Shown here in pieces: positions 41,079 to 51,964 of a DNA stretch of 64,000 nucleotides. The translations under genes were made by a program, and so were the position numbers. The stretch spans positions 62,001 through 126,000 of the forward strand of contig VFIW01000006.1 of the NCBI GenBank assembly GCA_006386115.1, read 5' to 3'. The notes under the pieces were generated by a model that was given only the letters and a program-made list of their open reading frames with translations, ran no database searches and had not been told where the DNA came from. This DNA comes from Globisporangium splendens. Taxonomy: Eukaryota; Oomycota; Peronosporomycetes; Pythiales; Pythiaceae. Each line of letters opens with the position of its first letter. Position 1 is the first letter of the stretch.

Positions 41079-43497
41079 ATGGAGTACAAACGCAGCCGCA
41101 TGTCGCGACGGTGGACGTTGAGACTCAGCAGGTGGACGAGAACGTGGACGAGCGCGGTGTGGACGACGTCGCTTGTGCTATTTGGACTACTGAGCGCGGC
41201 GCCTGCCCTGATAGCCGCGGAGAACGCCAAGTACTCGATGAACCTCACAGGAATCGCGGCGGGAACAGGTAAAGAGCGCTGTTGTCGTTTGGTGTCCTTC
41301 CTATTGCTTTGTGTCGAGTGTGTGATATGTGCGATGGCATGATAGCGTACACTCTGAGTGTGAAGATCGGCACAGCGACAACGGGCCAAATTGTACGTCT
41401 TGTTTTGCTTAATGATGCCTCAACTCTTGGACTGCACCATACTGATAATGTGTGTGTCTATTTGTTTCTCTTTTTTTTTCTCTCTTTGTGGCGCAGAATA
41501 CGTTCCGGTTGATTGCCGATACCGGTTCATCGAACGACGCCATCTTGGGCGAAAACTGCTGCGGCGACGACGCTGACGTCACGTTTTCCTGCAGCGCGTC
41601 GCCGACGTGTACAGACTCCGAAGACAAAGTGTCGATCGCCTTTGCTGGAGCAAATATCGTGTACGTTGTGCCTTTCTTTGTGTTTCCATGACCATCACAC
41701 TGCAGCCTTCTAACGTCTCTTGCGCTATTTCACCTCTCTTGTAGCGGCCACTTTGCTACCGATCAATGGGTGTCCTCGGAGATCGATACCCTCACCAAGA
41801 AATTCCTGGTGATCGACCAGCAGGACACGTTCTATCGGTCCGACTACGACGGCATCACGGGGCTCGCGTACAAGGCGCTCGCACAGCCCACGTCGTCGCC
41901 GCCGACGTCTTTCTATGAGGATCTGGTGGCGTTCGGCAAGACGAAAGACGCGTTCGGGATGCTGCTCTGCGGGGTCATGCAGCCGCTGCTGGGCCAGAGA
42001 TCCAGCAGCAATATCTCGCTGCACGCGGGTCAGCTGATCGTCGGTGGGAGCGAAGGCACCAAGGGCGAGTCGTACTACAGCGGCACGATGATGTACTCCC
42101 CCATCGCACGAGTACGTTTATGGCACTTTTCTATTATCGTTGGCTAATTGGACGATGCTGTACTTATTCTAATGCAATGGTGCTCGCGCGATGCAAACAG
42201 GAAGCGTGGTATGTGGTGATGGTCTCGGATATCGGGTTCAATGGAAAGAGCTTGGGACTTTCATGCGCCAAGTACAACGATCCCCAGGTACTATTGTGGA
42301 TCTCAGTCTAGACATTTTGACTCTGTAGCTGGTACTAACATTGGATCTGTCGTGGGTTCAGGCCATTATCGACTCTGGCACAAGCAACCTGTCGTTCCCT
42401 TCGGAGATCTACAATGCGCTCATGGACCAGATTCGAGCCGCGACGCTGAGCGCGATCCCTGACTTTGACGCAAACTACTTTGACTCGAGCAAGTCGTGCT
42501 GCGGCCAGGACTACTGCGATCCGCGGATATCGTCTGCCGACATTCTCAAGCTCCCGTCGATTTACATTACGATCGCACTCCAGAACGATGGATCGACCGA
42601 CACGAACAAACACTTCACGGTGGAGATCCCGCCCGAGTACTACTGGCGACCGGAAATGAACGGCGCCAACTCCGACACGCCATGCCGTGCGATCGGCATC
42701 TCTGAGGGCTCGGCCATTGTGCTCGGTGACGTATTTATGGATGGGTTGTACGCCTATCATGACCGCGAGGATGGCAAAGTACGTGACCTTTGGGCAATGC
42801 AGTTCGATGAGTTGTTGAAGATTGTTCATTTGTTGTTGTTTTCTCATGTGCTGTGATGTCTTAGGTTGGACTCGCGGTTGCCAGCAACTGTCCAAATGGC
42901 GTCAAGTCGACCAAGAAAGTGTACACTGCCGACAAAACGGACGACTGGTGTTCTTGTTTCTCCTCGACACTGAAGGGGAAAAGCAGCCTCGCGAGGCGGG
43001 TGCCATGGGGAAGCGGATGCTTCTTCTGGATCTGGTGGATGTACATCGTGCTCGCGGCTGTGATCGTGTTCCTGCTCGCCATCGGCGTGCTTGTGTACTG
43101 GTACATCACTGACCAAAAGATGAAGCGTATGAAGGCAATGGCGCGCACGAACGAAGGCTCGGAGGCGCCGACGCGGTTCGGATCCTCTGGCGTTGGTGCG
43201 TCTATGCTTCCATCGACAACACCGTCACCACCGCCAGTAGCAGCGCCAGTAGCACCAGTGGGCAATGCGGCATCTATCCCCAGCAACCAGCACTTGAATG
43301 TGGAGAAGCACCAGCCGGAGGTGATGCTCGAGACACACTATACAAAGATGGCGTCGCCGCACTCGGTTGCCTCGGACGGGTCGAGCATCGCGCTGCTGTC
43401 GTCGCCGAGCATGTCGTCCCCGTCGAGTCGCAGCGTTTCCCGGAAGTCGTCCTCCAGCGCGTATCGAGGCAAGTCGTTCGGGGGCCAGTCGCTTTGA
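41079..43497 (+). CDS. BACE-like type I membrane aspartic protease, 7 exons
   Basis: A pepsin-family (A1) protease anchored by a C-terminal membrane span, like beta-secretase. Exons 41079-41268, 41346-41392, 41497-41660, 41745-42111, 42201-42287, 42362-42778 and 42865-43497 join in frame to 634 residues. The N-terminus has a signal-anchor-like segment (SLVLFGLLSAAPALIAA). Catalytic aspartates are in ADTGSSN (Asp87) and IIDSGTSNLSFP (Asp289); the second motif is the DSGT form used by BACE. A Cys-rich loop (ENCCGDDADVTFSCSA) follows the first motif. Residues about 476-504 form a membrane span (YIVLAAVIVFLLAIGVLVYWYI), followed by a Ser/Pro-rich cytoplasmic tail of about 125 residues. The start could also be 41100 or, less likely, an upstream ATG at 40878. 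It probably acts in the secretory pathway or at the cell surface. Confidence 0.88.
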
Positions 43498-44947
43498 CGA
43501 GAGAGCGCTTTTCGGAGTGTCGAATGGGAAGTGAGGAGGAATGTGGCTACATTTATGATTGGGTTTGTGATTGCTCGCACTCGATGTGTGTCAACGTCGT
43601 GCTAATATGAAGTATGAGAGTCCATAAGTCTGAACTTGTCGTCACGTCGCCATTTCACATGATGCTGTGTACTAACTAGCACAAGCAAAGATGTTAAAAT
43701 AGAGAGAATAATGGAGTACACAGAATTTGAAATGCACTTTTTGGAGCAAGAATTGCGTCATTCCGGAGTCGAAGAAAATCAAGTGAGAGGAGGAATAAAG
43801 GTGTAGCACACAAGCTTCAGGACTCGCGTGCACCTAAAGCCAGAGCTGTCTGTGCGTTAGAACTGACATATAAACCGAAGAGATGCCATATTCCATAGCG
43901 AGGCGCTCTTTACAAAGCAGTCGTACACTCGCCATGCAGCTCCAAACAGAAGAACGAGCTGCAGGAAGCTCATCTCGACAATCATAATGTAAACACAACG
44001 ACGCCGCCGAGTTGCAAACTCAAGCGGCCAAATAATAGTACTAATTACAATTATTGCAATACAGCATTTGCATCTGCCAAACTCATCAAGATCGGCCAGC
44101 AACAGTCCATCCATCTGTGCTGCTCGTCACTCTTGTTCCCGTGTGAAAACGCCGCAGCGTTGGTGTTGCCAGCAAATAATTGCCGCCGGATCTCTGACCG
44201 ACCAGCAGGATCGGCAGAATCAACGAACGCGCGTCTGACTCAATGAAGTCGGAGGTCGCCATTCCCAGCTGCACCGAGGGCACCGACCTCATTATTGTCC
44301 ATCCCCTCCATAATAAATATTGACAAATGCAAAATACCTGGAGCACCTACATTTTTTGATCATAATGACAACGCAAAGATGCACACGTGTGTGGATCAAG
44401 GCATTTGCGTTGGCAGCAGGGTCCATTCGTTCAAGTTGTGTGTTGATATGAAGGGAAAAATGGCATCGTCACTTTGTGTGGAACAACCAGCACGACAGGA
44501 AATAGCGTCTTCATTAATTTAGATAGATTTTTGTGAGAAGAACCTGTGGAAATGCATAACAGATGCGACGCCTTCGCTTCTGCATGCCGGCCACTATTTT
44601 CTGTCGTTTTCCACTTTTTCGCCTGAGAGGGAGCAAACAAGCAGCCGATGACAACCGCACTCAACGCCACAACACATTCTGTCGTCCACACATACCGCAC
44701 CTTCACAGGTTTCCATCCTCTTCCATATCGGCATTAACGCCTAATGTGACGCTCTCTTACAGGTCATTATGCCTTTTAAGCAGGCTTTTCGCCATCGTAT
44801 TTTTTCTGCAAAAACGCATATAATCGCCAGAAAGAGAGGGAAGGGGGATCGCCGTCGTCATGCTTCTCCATTAGCGAAACCACCTCTTCCGCGCGCATCT
44901 CATATCCGATTTTCCATAGAGAGCGCGGCTTCATATAAGGCGGGACG
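43498..44947. other. 1.45-kb intergenic region
   Basis: It lies between two same-strand genes and is AT-rich. Small frames on both strands lack recognisable domains. The last 100 bp before the PDZ gene are rich in GA and CT tracts. No RNA gene or repeat family was recognised. Confidence 0.4.
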
Positions 44948-47752
44948 ATGAGCTTCCGCATGTCGCCGCCCTCTATCTCCGCTCCTCCAACGCGCGGCCT
45001 GCGCGCCGACTCGGCGAGCTCGGACGACTCGGGCTTCGGCGACGACTCGCTATCGCCGGACGAGTACATCCAGCGCCGCCTGCAGCAGATGGGCTCGCTC
45101 ATGGACAATTCGCATGCAAACGGCATGATCGACGAGCTGAACGAGATGCCGTCCATTAGTATGAACCCGATCGACGCCGCGAGTCCGCTGTTGGTGCCGC
45201 GCGTGCCGCCGTTGAGTGGGGGCGAGAATGCAAGCGACGACGTGAAGCCCAAGAGCACGATGAGCGTGCTGGAGAAGCTCCAGGCGCTGTCGCTCCAGGA
45301 CCCGTTCCCGATGACCCATCTGGTGGAGAACGGAGCGTCGCTGCCGACGCCCGACACGAACCGATTCTTTGGCGAGGATGGCGAGTATATGGGGGAGTCG
45401 TTTGACGCGGTGCCGCTGCCGCTCGGCATGATGGACGACGACAACGACGATGAAGACGACGCGTACGTGATCACGTGGGAGGGCGGCCAGCTCGGCCTGA
45501 TCTTCAAGGCGAACCCCGCGGGCCAGGTCGTGATCCGCCGCGTCAACAAGAAGGGCACGGCGCTCGGCCTGCACTATGCGCGCGCGGGCGACGTGCTCGT
45601 GGGCTTGAACGGGATCTCGGTGCAGGGTGTGCCGTTCCTGGAGATCATCGAGCGGCTCAAGAACCCGCATTTCCCGATCAAGCTCGAGTTTGAGCCAATG
45701 AAGTTCGCCGCCGTGCCGCCCAGCGTGTTGGCGGCGGCGGCGGCGTCCACGATGCCGTATGCGTATAGCGCGAGCGCCATGAGCAAGGATCTGCCGTCGC
45801 CCACGTCATCGGCCGGCACCGTCGAAGTCACGGACCAGGACTCGTCGTACGTGTACGTTCCCCGCTCTGGCGAAGATAGTTCCCGGGATGCGGATCGACA
45901 GACGTTTAGTGCCACGAGTACTACTTCTAGTGCCGCGCATTACGACGTTGTGTGGGACGAAGGACCGCTCGGGTGCGGTCTGAAGCACCGCAACGGGTAT
46001 CCGACAGTGAAGAGTGTCAACCCGGTGGGCGTGAGTCCGTCGGTGGCGCAAATCGGAGCTGGTGATGTTCTCATCGTGATCAACGGCTACAAGACGAAAG
46101 AGATCGGCTTCAAGAGCGCGATCGCGATGCTGCAGCGTGCACCCAAGCCCATTTACCTGCGCTTCCGACGACAGCCACCGATCCAGTCTGACGGCGGCGC
46201 AGCAGGTGTGAGCAGTGGAAACAGCACTGGCATGGAGCCGCGGATAGCGCCGGCTGATGCCGCATTGCTGGCGCCACCAGGCAGTCTGCCTCCGCTCCAG
46301 TACACCGTCGTGTGGTGCGATGGTCCACTGGGCATTCAGATCAAGTCGGGCTTGAATGGCCTCGTGTTCGTCTCGCGGCTCACTGGCGCGGGTAATCCGT
46401 CCATGACCAAGCAGATCACGCCGGGCGATCTCTTTGTACGGATCGGTGGTGTCGACGTCGCGTCGCGCGGCATCGCTGGCGCGTTTGAGCTTTTAAAAAG
46501 TGTGCAAAAGCCCGTGGCGCTCGTGTTCCAGAAACCCAGCAAGGATGAGGCGTCAGCACCGCTCCCATCTTTCCGCAAGCTGCGCGAAGAAGCCGCAGCG
46601 ACAGCGAGAGCAAGAGAAGCAGGAGACAGGGGAGATGGTCAACGTGGTGGCTTCCCACACCAGCTCCAGCGAACACAGAGCGCAGGGTATTGCGATGACG
46701 CGATGCAGCCGCAATTTTCCGACGATTTCGACGATTCTCGTGCTTCGTGGCAGACGCGGACGCTCCCGAACCCGCACTCGTCGTCTGTTGACGCCACATT
46801 CCGCATGCGGCCGCCAGTCATCGGCAAATCACACAGCTATGACTTTGACAGCATGTCTGATACCGCGAGCCAACGGAGCAACGCGCGGACGGACTATGCC
46901 GATTACCTCCGCGCGAGCCAATACCGGACAGAGGGTGTGTCGTCTCTCGCGGCGGATGACGGCGCTTTGCCGCGGTTCTCCGACATTGAGGCTGGTCGTG
47001 TCGTGACGACGGAAGTCACGGCGTTGCCACCGCCACCGTCGTACTTGGACGTGTTCACACAGTCGGGGCGATCGCGAGATCCCATTCCAGATGTGGGTAG
47101 TATGCGCCATGGCGCAGGCTCGCCCCCAAGTGAGAGCATCAGTGTCACGTCCTCTGGTCAGTGTAGCCCTCGAAACGTTAGCAATTCGATGATGCCGCCT
47201 CTTCCTCCCCCACCGCCGACGCCAGTGGACGACGACTTTGGCGCACTGCCTCCTCCACCACAATACTCGTCCTTCTTCTCGGGACAAGAAGCGCCCGGAC
47301 CCGTGTCACGACTACAGGAACTGCGACAACAGTATATCGAGGCCGAGCGCCGACGCAACCAGGGCACTCAATTCACCGGCACAATGATGAGTTCGTACTC
47401 GGACCTGGACGACTCGGGCGTCATGCGGCAGCGCCACGCAGCGGGTCCTCACGGTGGCGGCGCCGCGTCTTCGTTCGTTGCACGCGCACCGATGAATCCA
47501 CTGCCGCTGCCGGAACTGTGGGTGCGATGGAGCGATGGTCCACTGGGCATCACGTTCAAGCGCAAGAATGGGCAGATCGTCGTGTCCCGATTGACTGGTG
47601 CTGGTTCGTCGCCTGGTCTGGAGCAACTGCGCACAGGTGACTGGCTCGTGTCGTTCAACAACCATTCGACCCGCGATCTGCGACTGAGTGAGACCATGGA
47701 GCTGCTCAAGCGCCTGCCCAAGCCGATTGATATGTGCTTTGTCGTGCAATAA
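44948..47752 (+). CDS. Four-PDZ scaffold protein
   Basis: The single exon encodes 934 residues. Four PDZ-like domains are visible, each opening with a W/V-x-x-G-x-LG core. Domain 1 is at about 175-255 (GGQLGLIFKANPAG, RAGDVLVGLNGISV). Domain 2 is at about 335-410 (DEGPLGCGLKHRNG, GAGDVLIVINGYKT). Domain 3 is at about 455-530 (CDGPLGIQIKSGLNG, TPGDLFVRIGGVDV). Domain 4 is at about 855-934 (SDGPLGITFKRKNG, RTGDWLVSFNNHST). Domains 3 and 4 share VSRLTGAG, which suggests duplication. The N-terminus is acidic and Ser-rich, and the linker between 3 and 4 is disordered and Pro-rich. PDZ domains bind C-terminal peptides, so this is a likely multivalent adaptor. No catalytic domain is present and no orthologue name was recognised. 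Confidence 0.85.
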   Translation: MSFRMSPPSISAPPTRGLRADSASSDDSGFGDDSLSPDEYIQRRLQQMGSLMDNSHANGMIDELNEMPSISMNPIDAASPLLVPRVPPLSGGENASDDVKPKSTMSVLEKLQALSLQDPFPMTHLVENGASLPTPDTNRFFGEDGEYMGESFDAVPLPLGMMDDDNDDEDDAYVITWEGGQLGLIFKANPAGQVVIRRVNKKGTALGLHYARAGDVLVGLNGISVQGVPFLEIIERLKNPHFPIKLEFEPMKFAAVPPSVLAAAAASTMPYAYSASAMSKDLPSPTSSAGTVEVTDQDSSYVYVPRSGEDSSRDADRQTFSATSTTSSAAHYDVVWDEGPLGCGLKHRNGYPTVKSVNPVGVSPSVAQIGAGDVLIVINGYKTKEIGFKSAIAMLQRAPKPIYLRFRRQPPIQSDGGAAGVSSGNSTGMEPRIAPADAALLAPPGSLPPLQYTVVWCDGPLGIQIKSGLNGLVFVSRLTGAGNPSMTKQITPGDLFVRIGGVDVASRGIAGAFELLKSVQKPVALVFQKPSKDEASAPLPSFRKLREEAAATARAREAGDRGDGQRGGFPHQLQRTQSAGYCDDAMQPQFSDDFDDSRASWQTRTLPNPHSSSVDATFRMRPPVIGKSHSYDFDSMSDTASQRSNARTDYADYLRASQYRTEGVSSLAADDGALPRFSDIEAGRVVTTEVTALPPPPSYLDVFTQSGRSRDPIPDVGSMRHGAGSPPSESISVTSSGQCSPRNVSNSMMPPLPPPPPTPVDDDFGALPPPPQYSSFFSGQEAPGPVSRLQELRQQYIEAERRRNQGTQFTGTMMSSYSDLDDSGVMRQRHAAGPHGGGAASSFVARAPMNPLPLPELWVRWSDGPLGITFKRKNGQIVVSRLTGAGSSPGLEQLRTGDWLVSFNNHSTRDLRLSETMELLKRLPKPIDMCFVVQ

Positions 47753-48160
47753 CGCAGGCTTTCGAGGTGCAAGAAGGACGTGGTGCATCAAGAGCTAGGA
47801 TAGAGAACAGAGGAGAAATATTTAGTTGTTGCTGCCATTTGAAGAGCGTGAGACCAACGGAACGAAGGACACTGCTTGTGTGCATACAATGGGAGGATAA
47901 ATGAAGGTGAAGCGAGAGAAAGAAGGGAGACGAAGTTATGAACGTATAAACCAACAAATAGCGCAAAGTGCTCTCACACAAGGTATGACGAATATGTATT
48001 GTGTTGATGACACGCACTGCCTCGTGGTGGTGCCTCTACTGCTGACAAAACCTGTGCTCCAATCGGGAAGCACAGCGACAATTTCCTTTTTTTGTTTCTT
48101 TTTCCATTCTCGCTTGTAATTGAGCGAGTCATATTCACACTGAGATCGCGATCTCATCCT
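47753..48160. other. Convergent 3' spacer
   Basis: It lies between the facing four-PDZ and FYVE genes. It is T-rich near 48080-48110. No gene was seen. Confidence 0.4.
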
Positions 48161-51100
48161 TCACGCACTGCTCGTGGTGTCAGTTGCTGCTGGCACTGCC
48201 GCTGCTTTCTGCTGCCGCACTCGGATCGCAGCGAGAAGATCCATAGGTTTGGCTGCCTCTGGTGCTGGGATCTGAGGTGGAGCCGCAGCTTTGGGGGTAT
48301 CCACGGAATCAACTGCCGTTGTAGCTGCTCGGTCTTTCTCCTGCTGCTGCTTTCGCCGCGCTCGAATGGCATCAAAAAGTGGTGCGCTTGTCGGAAGAAT
48401 CGCTGACGGTAGTGTAGCTACAGCGGGAGCTATTCTCACAGCGTTCTCCTGCTGCTGCTTTCGCCGCACTCGAATGGCATCAAAAAGTGGTGCGCTTGTC
48501 GGAAGAATCGCTGACGGTAGAGTAGCTACAGCGGGAGCTATTCTCACAGCGTTCTCCTGCTGCTGCTTTCGCCGCGCTCGAATGGCATCAAAAAGTGGTG
48601 CGCTTGTCGGAAGAATCGCTGACGGTAGAGTAGCTACAGCGGGAGCTATTCTCGCAGCAGCGATGGCATCGTTGGCACCATTGTTATCCTGTTCAGCTTC
48701 CTCAGTAGAAGATGCAACTGCGGTGACGACGCGTTCGCTCCAAGGCACTCGCTTGGACGAAGCACCACTTGATTTGGTCGTCGTGGTGGTCTCGGAAGAA
48801 GATGCACTTGCACTGGTGTTCTTCTCATGAACATCGACAAGCAGCTCCTGCACATAACGCAAAGCTCCGATGGAGACGGCATTGGAGATCGTGCCATGGA
48901 GCTCCCGAATATCGTCAAACAGGGATCGCAGATAGTAAACGGCCTGCACTGCTGCCTGGAGTTCAAGCGGCGATCGGGTGTCTGCTTCGTCCTTCTCTGG
49001 GTTGCGCTTGCCGATCATACAGATGCCAGCTCGCTTGGCGAGAACCAACACGAGCTCTCGACTCGCTTGCACGATGCCCTCGCACTTGCTCAGGAGCTCT
49101 TTCTGTTCAACTTCGTCGAGGTCATGCAGCTCTCCTCGCGAATTCGCAAACGATTCGTCATTGTCAAGGCTCTTGATACGCTCCATCACCGCGTCCATTT
49201 CTTCCAGCACGCCCATGGCTTGGGCCACCTGCCGCATGTTCATTTTGTAATGCACCTTGAGCTCGCGCTGGCGCTGGTTGGCGATCATCTCGTGCGCATA
49301 CGACTGCGCTTCCTGCAGCGCCTTCTCTCCGGCGCCTTCGGAGTCACTCTTGATGATCTCCTGCACAAAGTAGCTCTCGGTCTCGGAGAAGCCCAGTCCC
49401 ACAGAGTACAGTGCCTCGACTTTGGCTTCGACCTTCACGGGACACGAGAGACCCAGCAGCTTGCAACTATGTCCATCTTGGTCATTATTGCCACCTGAAG
49501 CCTCGCAGTGCTGGTTAAAGCTCAGCACGGCGCTCACGAGCGCGCTGCGGAGTTTGCTGTACCACTGATACTTTTTCTGGCTCAGCTCGTCCTTCTGCTG
49601 GCGTTTCCACTCGTTAAACGGCACTTGCATGACGACATGGAGTGCACGTCGCTCGAGCAACGTCAACCCTGTCGTGCGGTACCCTTCGACCACGCTTGGG
49701 TGCATGCGCACAATGTCTTTGGGGTCGACACGGAGCAGTTGAAGCACATTCGTGCGCTTGAGTCGCTTGGCGAGATCCGCTGGAAACGCGACCCCCGACG
49801 GCGTCGTCAGCGCCTTGAGCTGCTGCTCGCTCAAGCGCGAGATCTCGACGGGGATCGCGGACCTCAGGAGCAGCAGCGCACGCAGATTGGCTGCACGGTT
49901 CTCGTCCTCCCACAGCGTCTCCTTCCGACGCTCTTCTTCAATGTACTCGTCCGTCATCACGAGCGCCGTGTTGTACTTCTCCATGTCCTGCTCGAGCTTG
50001 TAGTACTCTTTCCGAGCGGCCGCCTGCGCGAGCTTGTCGTCCAAGACGATTTCCGACGAGCCGATCTCCTGGAGGCGACGTGCGATCTCAGCGACTTTGG
50101 CCTTGGCGATCTCGTACGGGATCACCTCGGCGACATTGATGCCTGCTTGCTGCAGTTGCCGCTCCAGGATCTTGAGCTTTTGCTTTAGTGCACGGCTTTC
50201 ATCGTCATCCGTCGTGTACAACTCGGCTTGGCGCAGATTCGTCAAGCAAATCGTATCACGCGTGACCGCGGCTTCGCGTGCCGACTCCTCCTGTTCACGG
50301 AGCTTTTCCTGCAGAAGCTGGATCATGTTGCGCGCATCGTTCAACTGGTTCTGCTGCTCGGTCGAGAGCCGCTCTTTCTGGTTCTCTTGGTCCTGAATCT
50401 TCACTTCGAGCTCCTGGATGCGCTGGCGACTCGCTTCGACCTCTTTCTCGAGCTGGCGAGCCTTGAGCGCTGCCTCGAGCTCTTCCTCGATGTTGCGAGC
50501 CGAGTAGCTGCTGAAGGATGCGAGATCGCTCGAGGACAACGAGCTGCTCGAAAAGGAATAATCCGACGACAGCAGCGTTGACAAATCCGAATCGCAGCGT
50601 AATGGCGCCGACAACTTGGCGAGGCTGGCGAGGTCCGAGAGCGACGTGGCCGTTAGAGACGAGGTGAAGGGAGGTGGTGGCTCCGACGACGTTGAGACCA
50701 ATAGTGCTGGAGGCTCGAAGGTATCTGGAGCCGTTGGCATCGAGTTCGATGCCGTGGAACTTGTGGATTCCTGGTCCTGCGGAGCCAGATCGACTGCAGT
50801 AGCAACACTGCTGATCTCCTCGACTTTCTTGCGATACGAGAGCGAGCAGCATGAGCAGATCCGGCACTTGCCCTCGATGACCGAGAGGTTGACGGCGCGG
50901 AATACGGAGCAGCGGCTGCAGATCACTTCGCCGCACATGCGGCACGAGTGGCGCTTGCGGAGCACGCCGAACTCGCGCTCGCACACGTGACAGGACCGTC
51001 GCGTGCTCTTCTGCACCCACTGGTCTCGCGACACAAAGCAGCGGTGGTCCATAACAGCCTGGGCAGACTTTTGCCGCGTCAGCGGTGTCGAAGATGACGA

Positions 51101-51964
51101 CGATGTTGTGTTCCCAGTCCCCGTGGAACTAGTCGGGTCCTGCACGCTGACGGGTGACATGTTGATGACGCTGTCGTCGCTCTGGTTGCTCCCGTGGCTG
51201 CTCTCCGGGTTGCTACTGCCCGCGTAGCTCCCCTCGGCGGCGCTCAGGTCGTCGCTGTAGCTGTTGGTGCGGCCAAACTCGTACTGCTCCTCCATCGTCA
51301 GCGTCGGCTGCTGTGCACGGCTTTTCTTGTCGTTGACTTTGGTTTTCTTGCTATTATGCTTGCGATTTGGAGATTCTGCGCTCCCATTGTTGACTGCATT
51401 TGAAGCTGAGGTTCTGGACGCCACTGGAATGACAGCCGCCTCATTGGAAGAAGATGGATTGCTTTTCACCGCGATACCCTGTTCTGCGAGCAGATTCTCG
51501 TCGTAGAGCAACAGTTTCCGCGGGTACCACACGCTCTTCCGGGTCGCGGCATTCGAGCGATCGTGACCTTCGTCCTTGCCTCCATTCGCTGTCGCTGTAG
51601 CCGTGGCTGCCGCTCTGCGCGCCGTCTGCTTCTTGGCGCTCACTTCTTTCCTTGCATCCGCCGTGTGCAAGCGCACGTTCGCGCGGTCCGCTTTCGTGGT
51701 CGAGTACCGCACTTCCCTCCTCTTCGGCGTCGGTTTACCGCGGCGATTGCTGTCATAGCTCTTGCGCGAATCAATGAGCGTGTGGCGCGTCGCGGCGGCT
51801 GTCGACGCATTATTGCTGATTCCATTGCTGTCGGACGGCTCGGACGCGAGTGTGATGGACGCCAGCAGCTCGTCGTCGAATGAGTTCATGAGGGTCGGAT
51901 CCGAGCTCAGCAGCTGCATGAGCGCCTCCTGCTTGTTCATCGAGGCGCGAGGCGGCAGATCCAT
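48161..51964 (-). CDS. FYVE-type zinc finger, coiled-coil protein with C-terminal helical repeats
   Basis: The single exon encodes 1267 residues from the ATG at 51964 (MDLPPRASMNKQEAL); the open frame extends to a GTG at 51985. Residues 1-290 are disordered. A FYVE or FYVE-related double zinc finger lies at about 308-381, with CHVCEREF, RKRHSCRMCGEVICSRCS (the R-rich, His-containing membrane-binding motif) and CRICSCC. A Ser-rich stretch and a long coiled coil (about 485-640) follow. The middle contains helical regions such as VMQVPFNEWKRQQ. The C-terminus has three near-identical 36-residue repeats, each with APLFDAIRARRKQ, plus a diverged fourth (MDLLAAIRVRQQK). These resemble WH2 or formin DAD helices. 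FYVE domains bind phosphatidylinositol 3-phosphate on endosomes, so an endosome-to-actin adaptor is a reasonable inference, untested. Confidence 0.82.
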   Translation of the reverse strand: MDLPPRASMNKQEALMQLLSSDPTLMNSFDDELLASITLASEPSDSNGISNNASTAAATRHTLIDSRKSYDSNRRGKPTPKRREVRYSTTKADRANVRLHTADARKEVSAKKQTARRAAATATATANGGKDEGHDRSNAATRKSVWYPRKLLLYDENLLAEQGIAVKSNPSSSNEAAVIPVASRTSASNAVNNGSAESPNRKHNSKKTKVNDKKSRAQQPTLTMEEQYEFGRTNSYSDDLSAAEGSYAGSSNPESSHGSNQSDDSVINMSPVSVQDPTSSTGTGNTTSSSSSTPLTRQKSAQAVMDHRCFVSRDQWVQKSTRRSCHVCEREFGVLRKRHSCRMCGEVICSRCSVFRAVNLSVIEGKCRICSCCSLSYRKKVEEISSVATAVDLAPQDQESTSSTASNSMPTAPDTFEPPALLVSTSSEPPPPFTSSLTATSLSDLASLAKLSAPLRCDSDLSTLLSSDYSFSSSSLSSSDLASFSSYSARNIEEELEAALKARQLEKEVEASRQRIQELEVKIQDQENQKERLSTEQQNQLNDARNMIQLLQEKLREQEESAREAAVTRDTICLTNLRQAELYTTDDDESRALKQKLKILERQLQQAGINVAEVIPYEIAKAKVAEIARRLQEIGSSEIVLDDKLAQAAARKEYYKLEQDMEKYNTALVMTDEYIEEERRKETLWEDENRAANLRALLLLRSAIPVEISRLSEQQLKALTTPSGVAFPADLAKRLKRTNVLQLLRVDPKDIVRMHPSVVEGYRTTGLTLLERRALHVVMQVPFNEWKRQQKDELSQKKYQWYSKLRSALVSAVLSFNQHCEASGGNNDQDGHSCKLLGLSCPVKVEAKVEALYSVGLGFSETESYFVQEIIKSDSEGAGEKALQEAQSYAHEMIANQRQRELKVHYKMNMRQVAQAMGVLEEMDAVMERIKSLDNDESFANSRGELHDLDEVEQKELLSKCEGIVQASRELVLVLAKRAGICMIGKRNPEKDEADTRSPLELQAAVQAVYYLRSLFDDIRELHGTISNAVSIGALRYVQELLVDVHEKNTSASASSSETTTTTKSSGASSKRVPWSERVVTAVASSTEEAEQDNNGANDAIAAARIAPAVATLPSAILPTSAPLFDAIRARRKQQQENAVRIAPAVATLPSAILPTSAPLFDAIRVRRKQQQENAVRIAPAVATLPSAILPTSAPLFDAIRARRKQQQEKDRAATTAVDSVDTPKAAAPPQIPAPEAAKPMDLLAAIRVRQQKAAAVPAATDTTSSA
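48340..48663. repeat. Three tandem 108-bp units in coding sequence
   Basis: Corresponding positions (for example TTTCGCCG at 48351, 48459 and 48567) are exactly 108 bp apart, with only a few substitutions between copies. Each unit encodes 36 residues of the FYVE protein, so copy number can change without shifting the frame. Confidence 0.95.
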
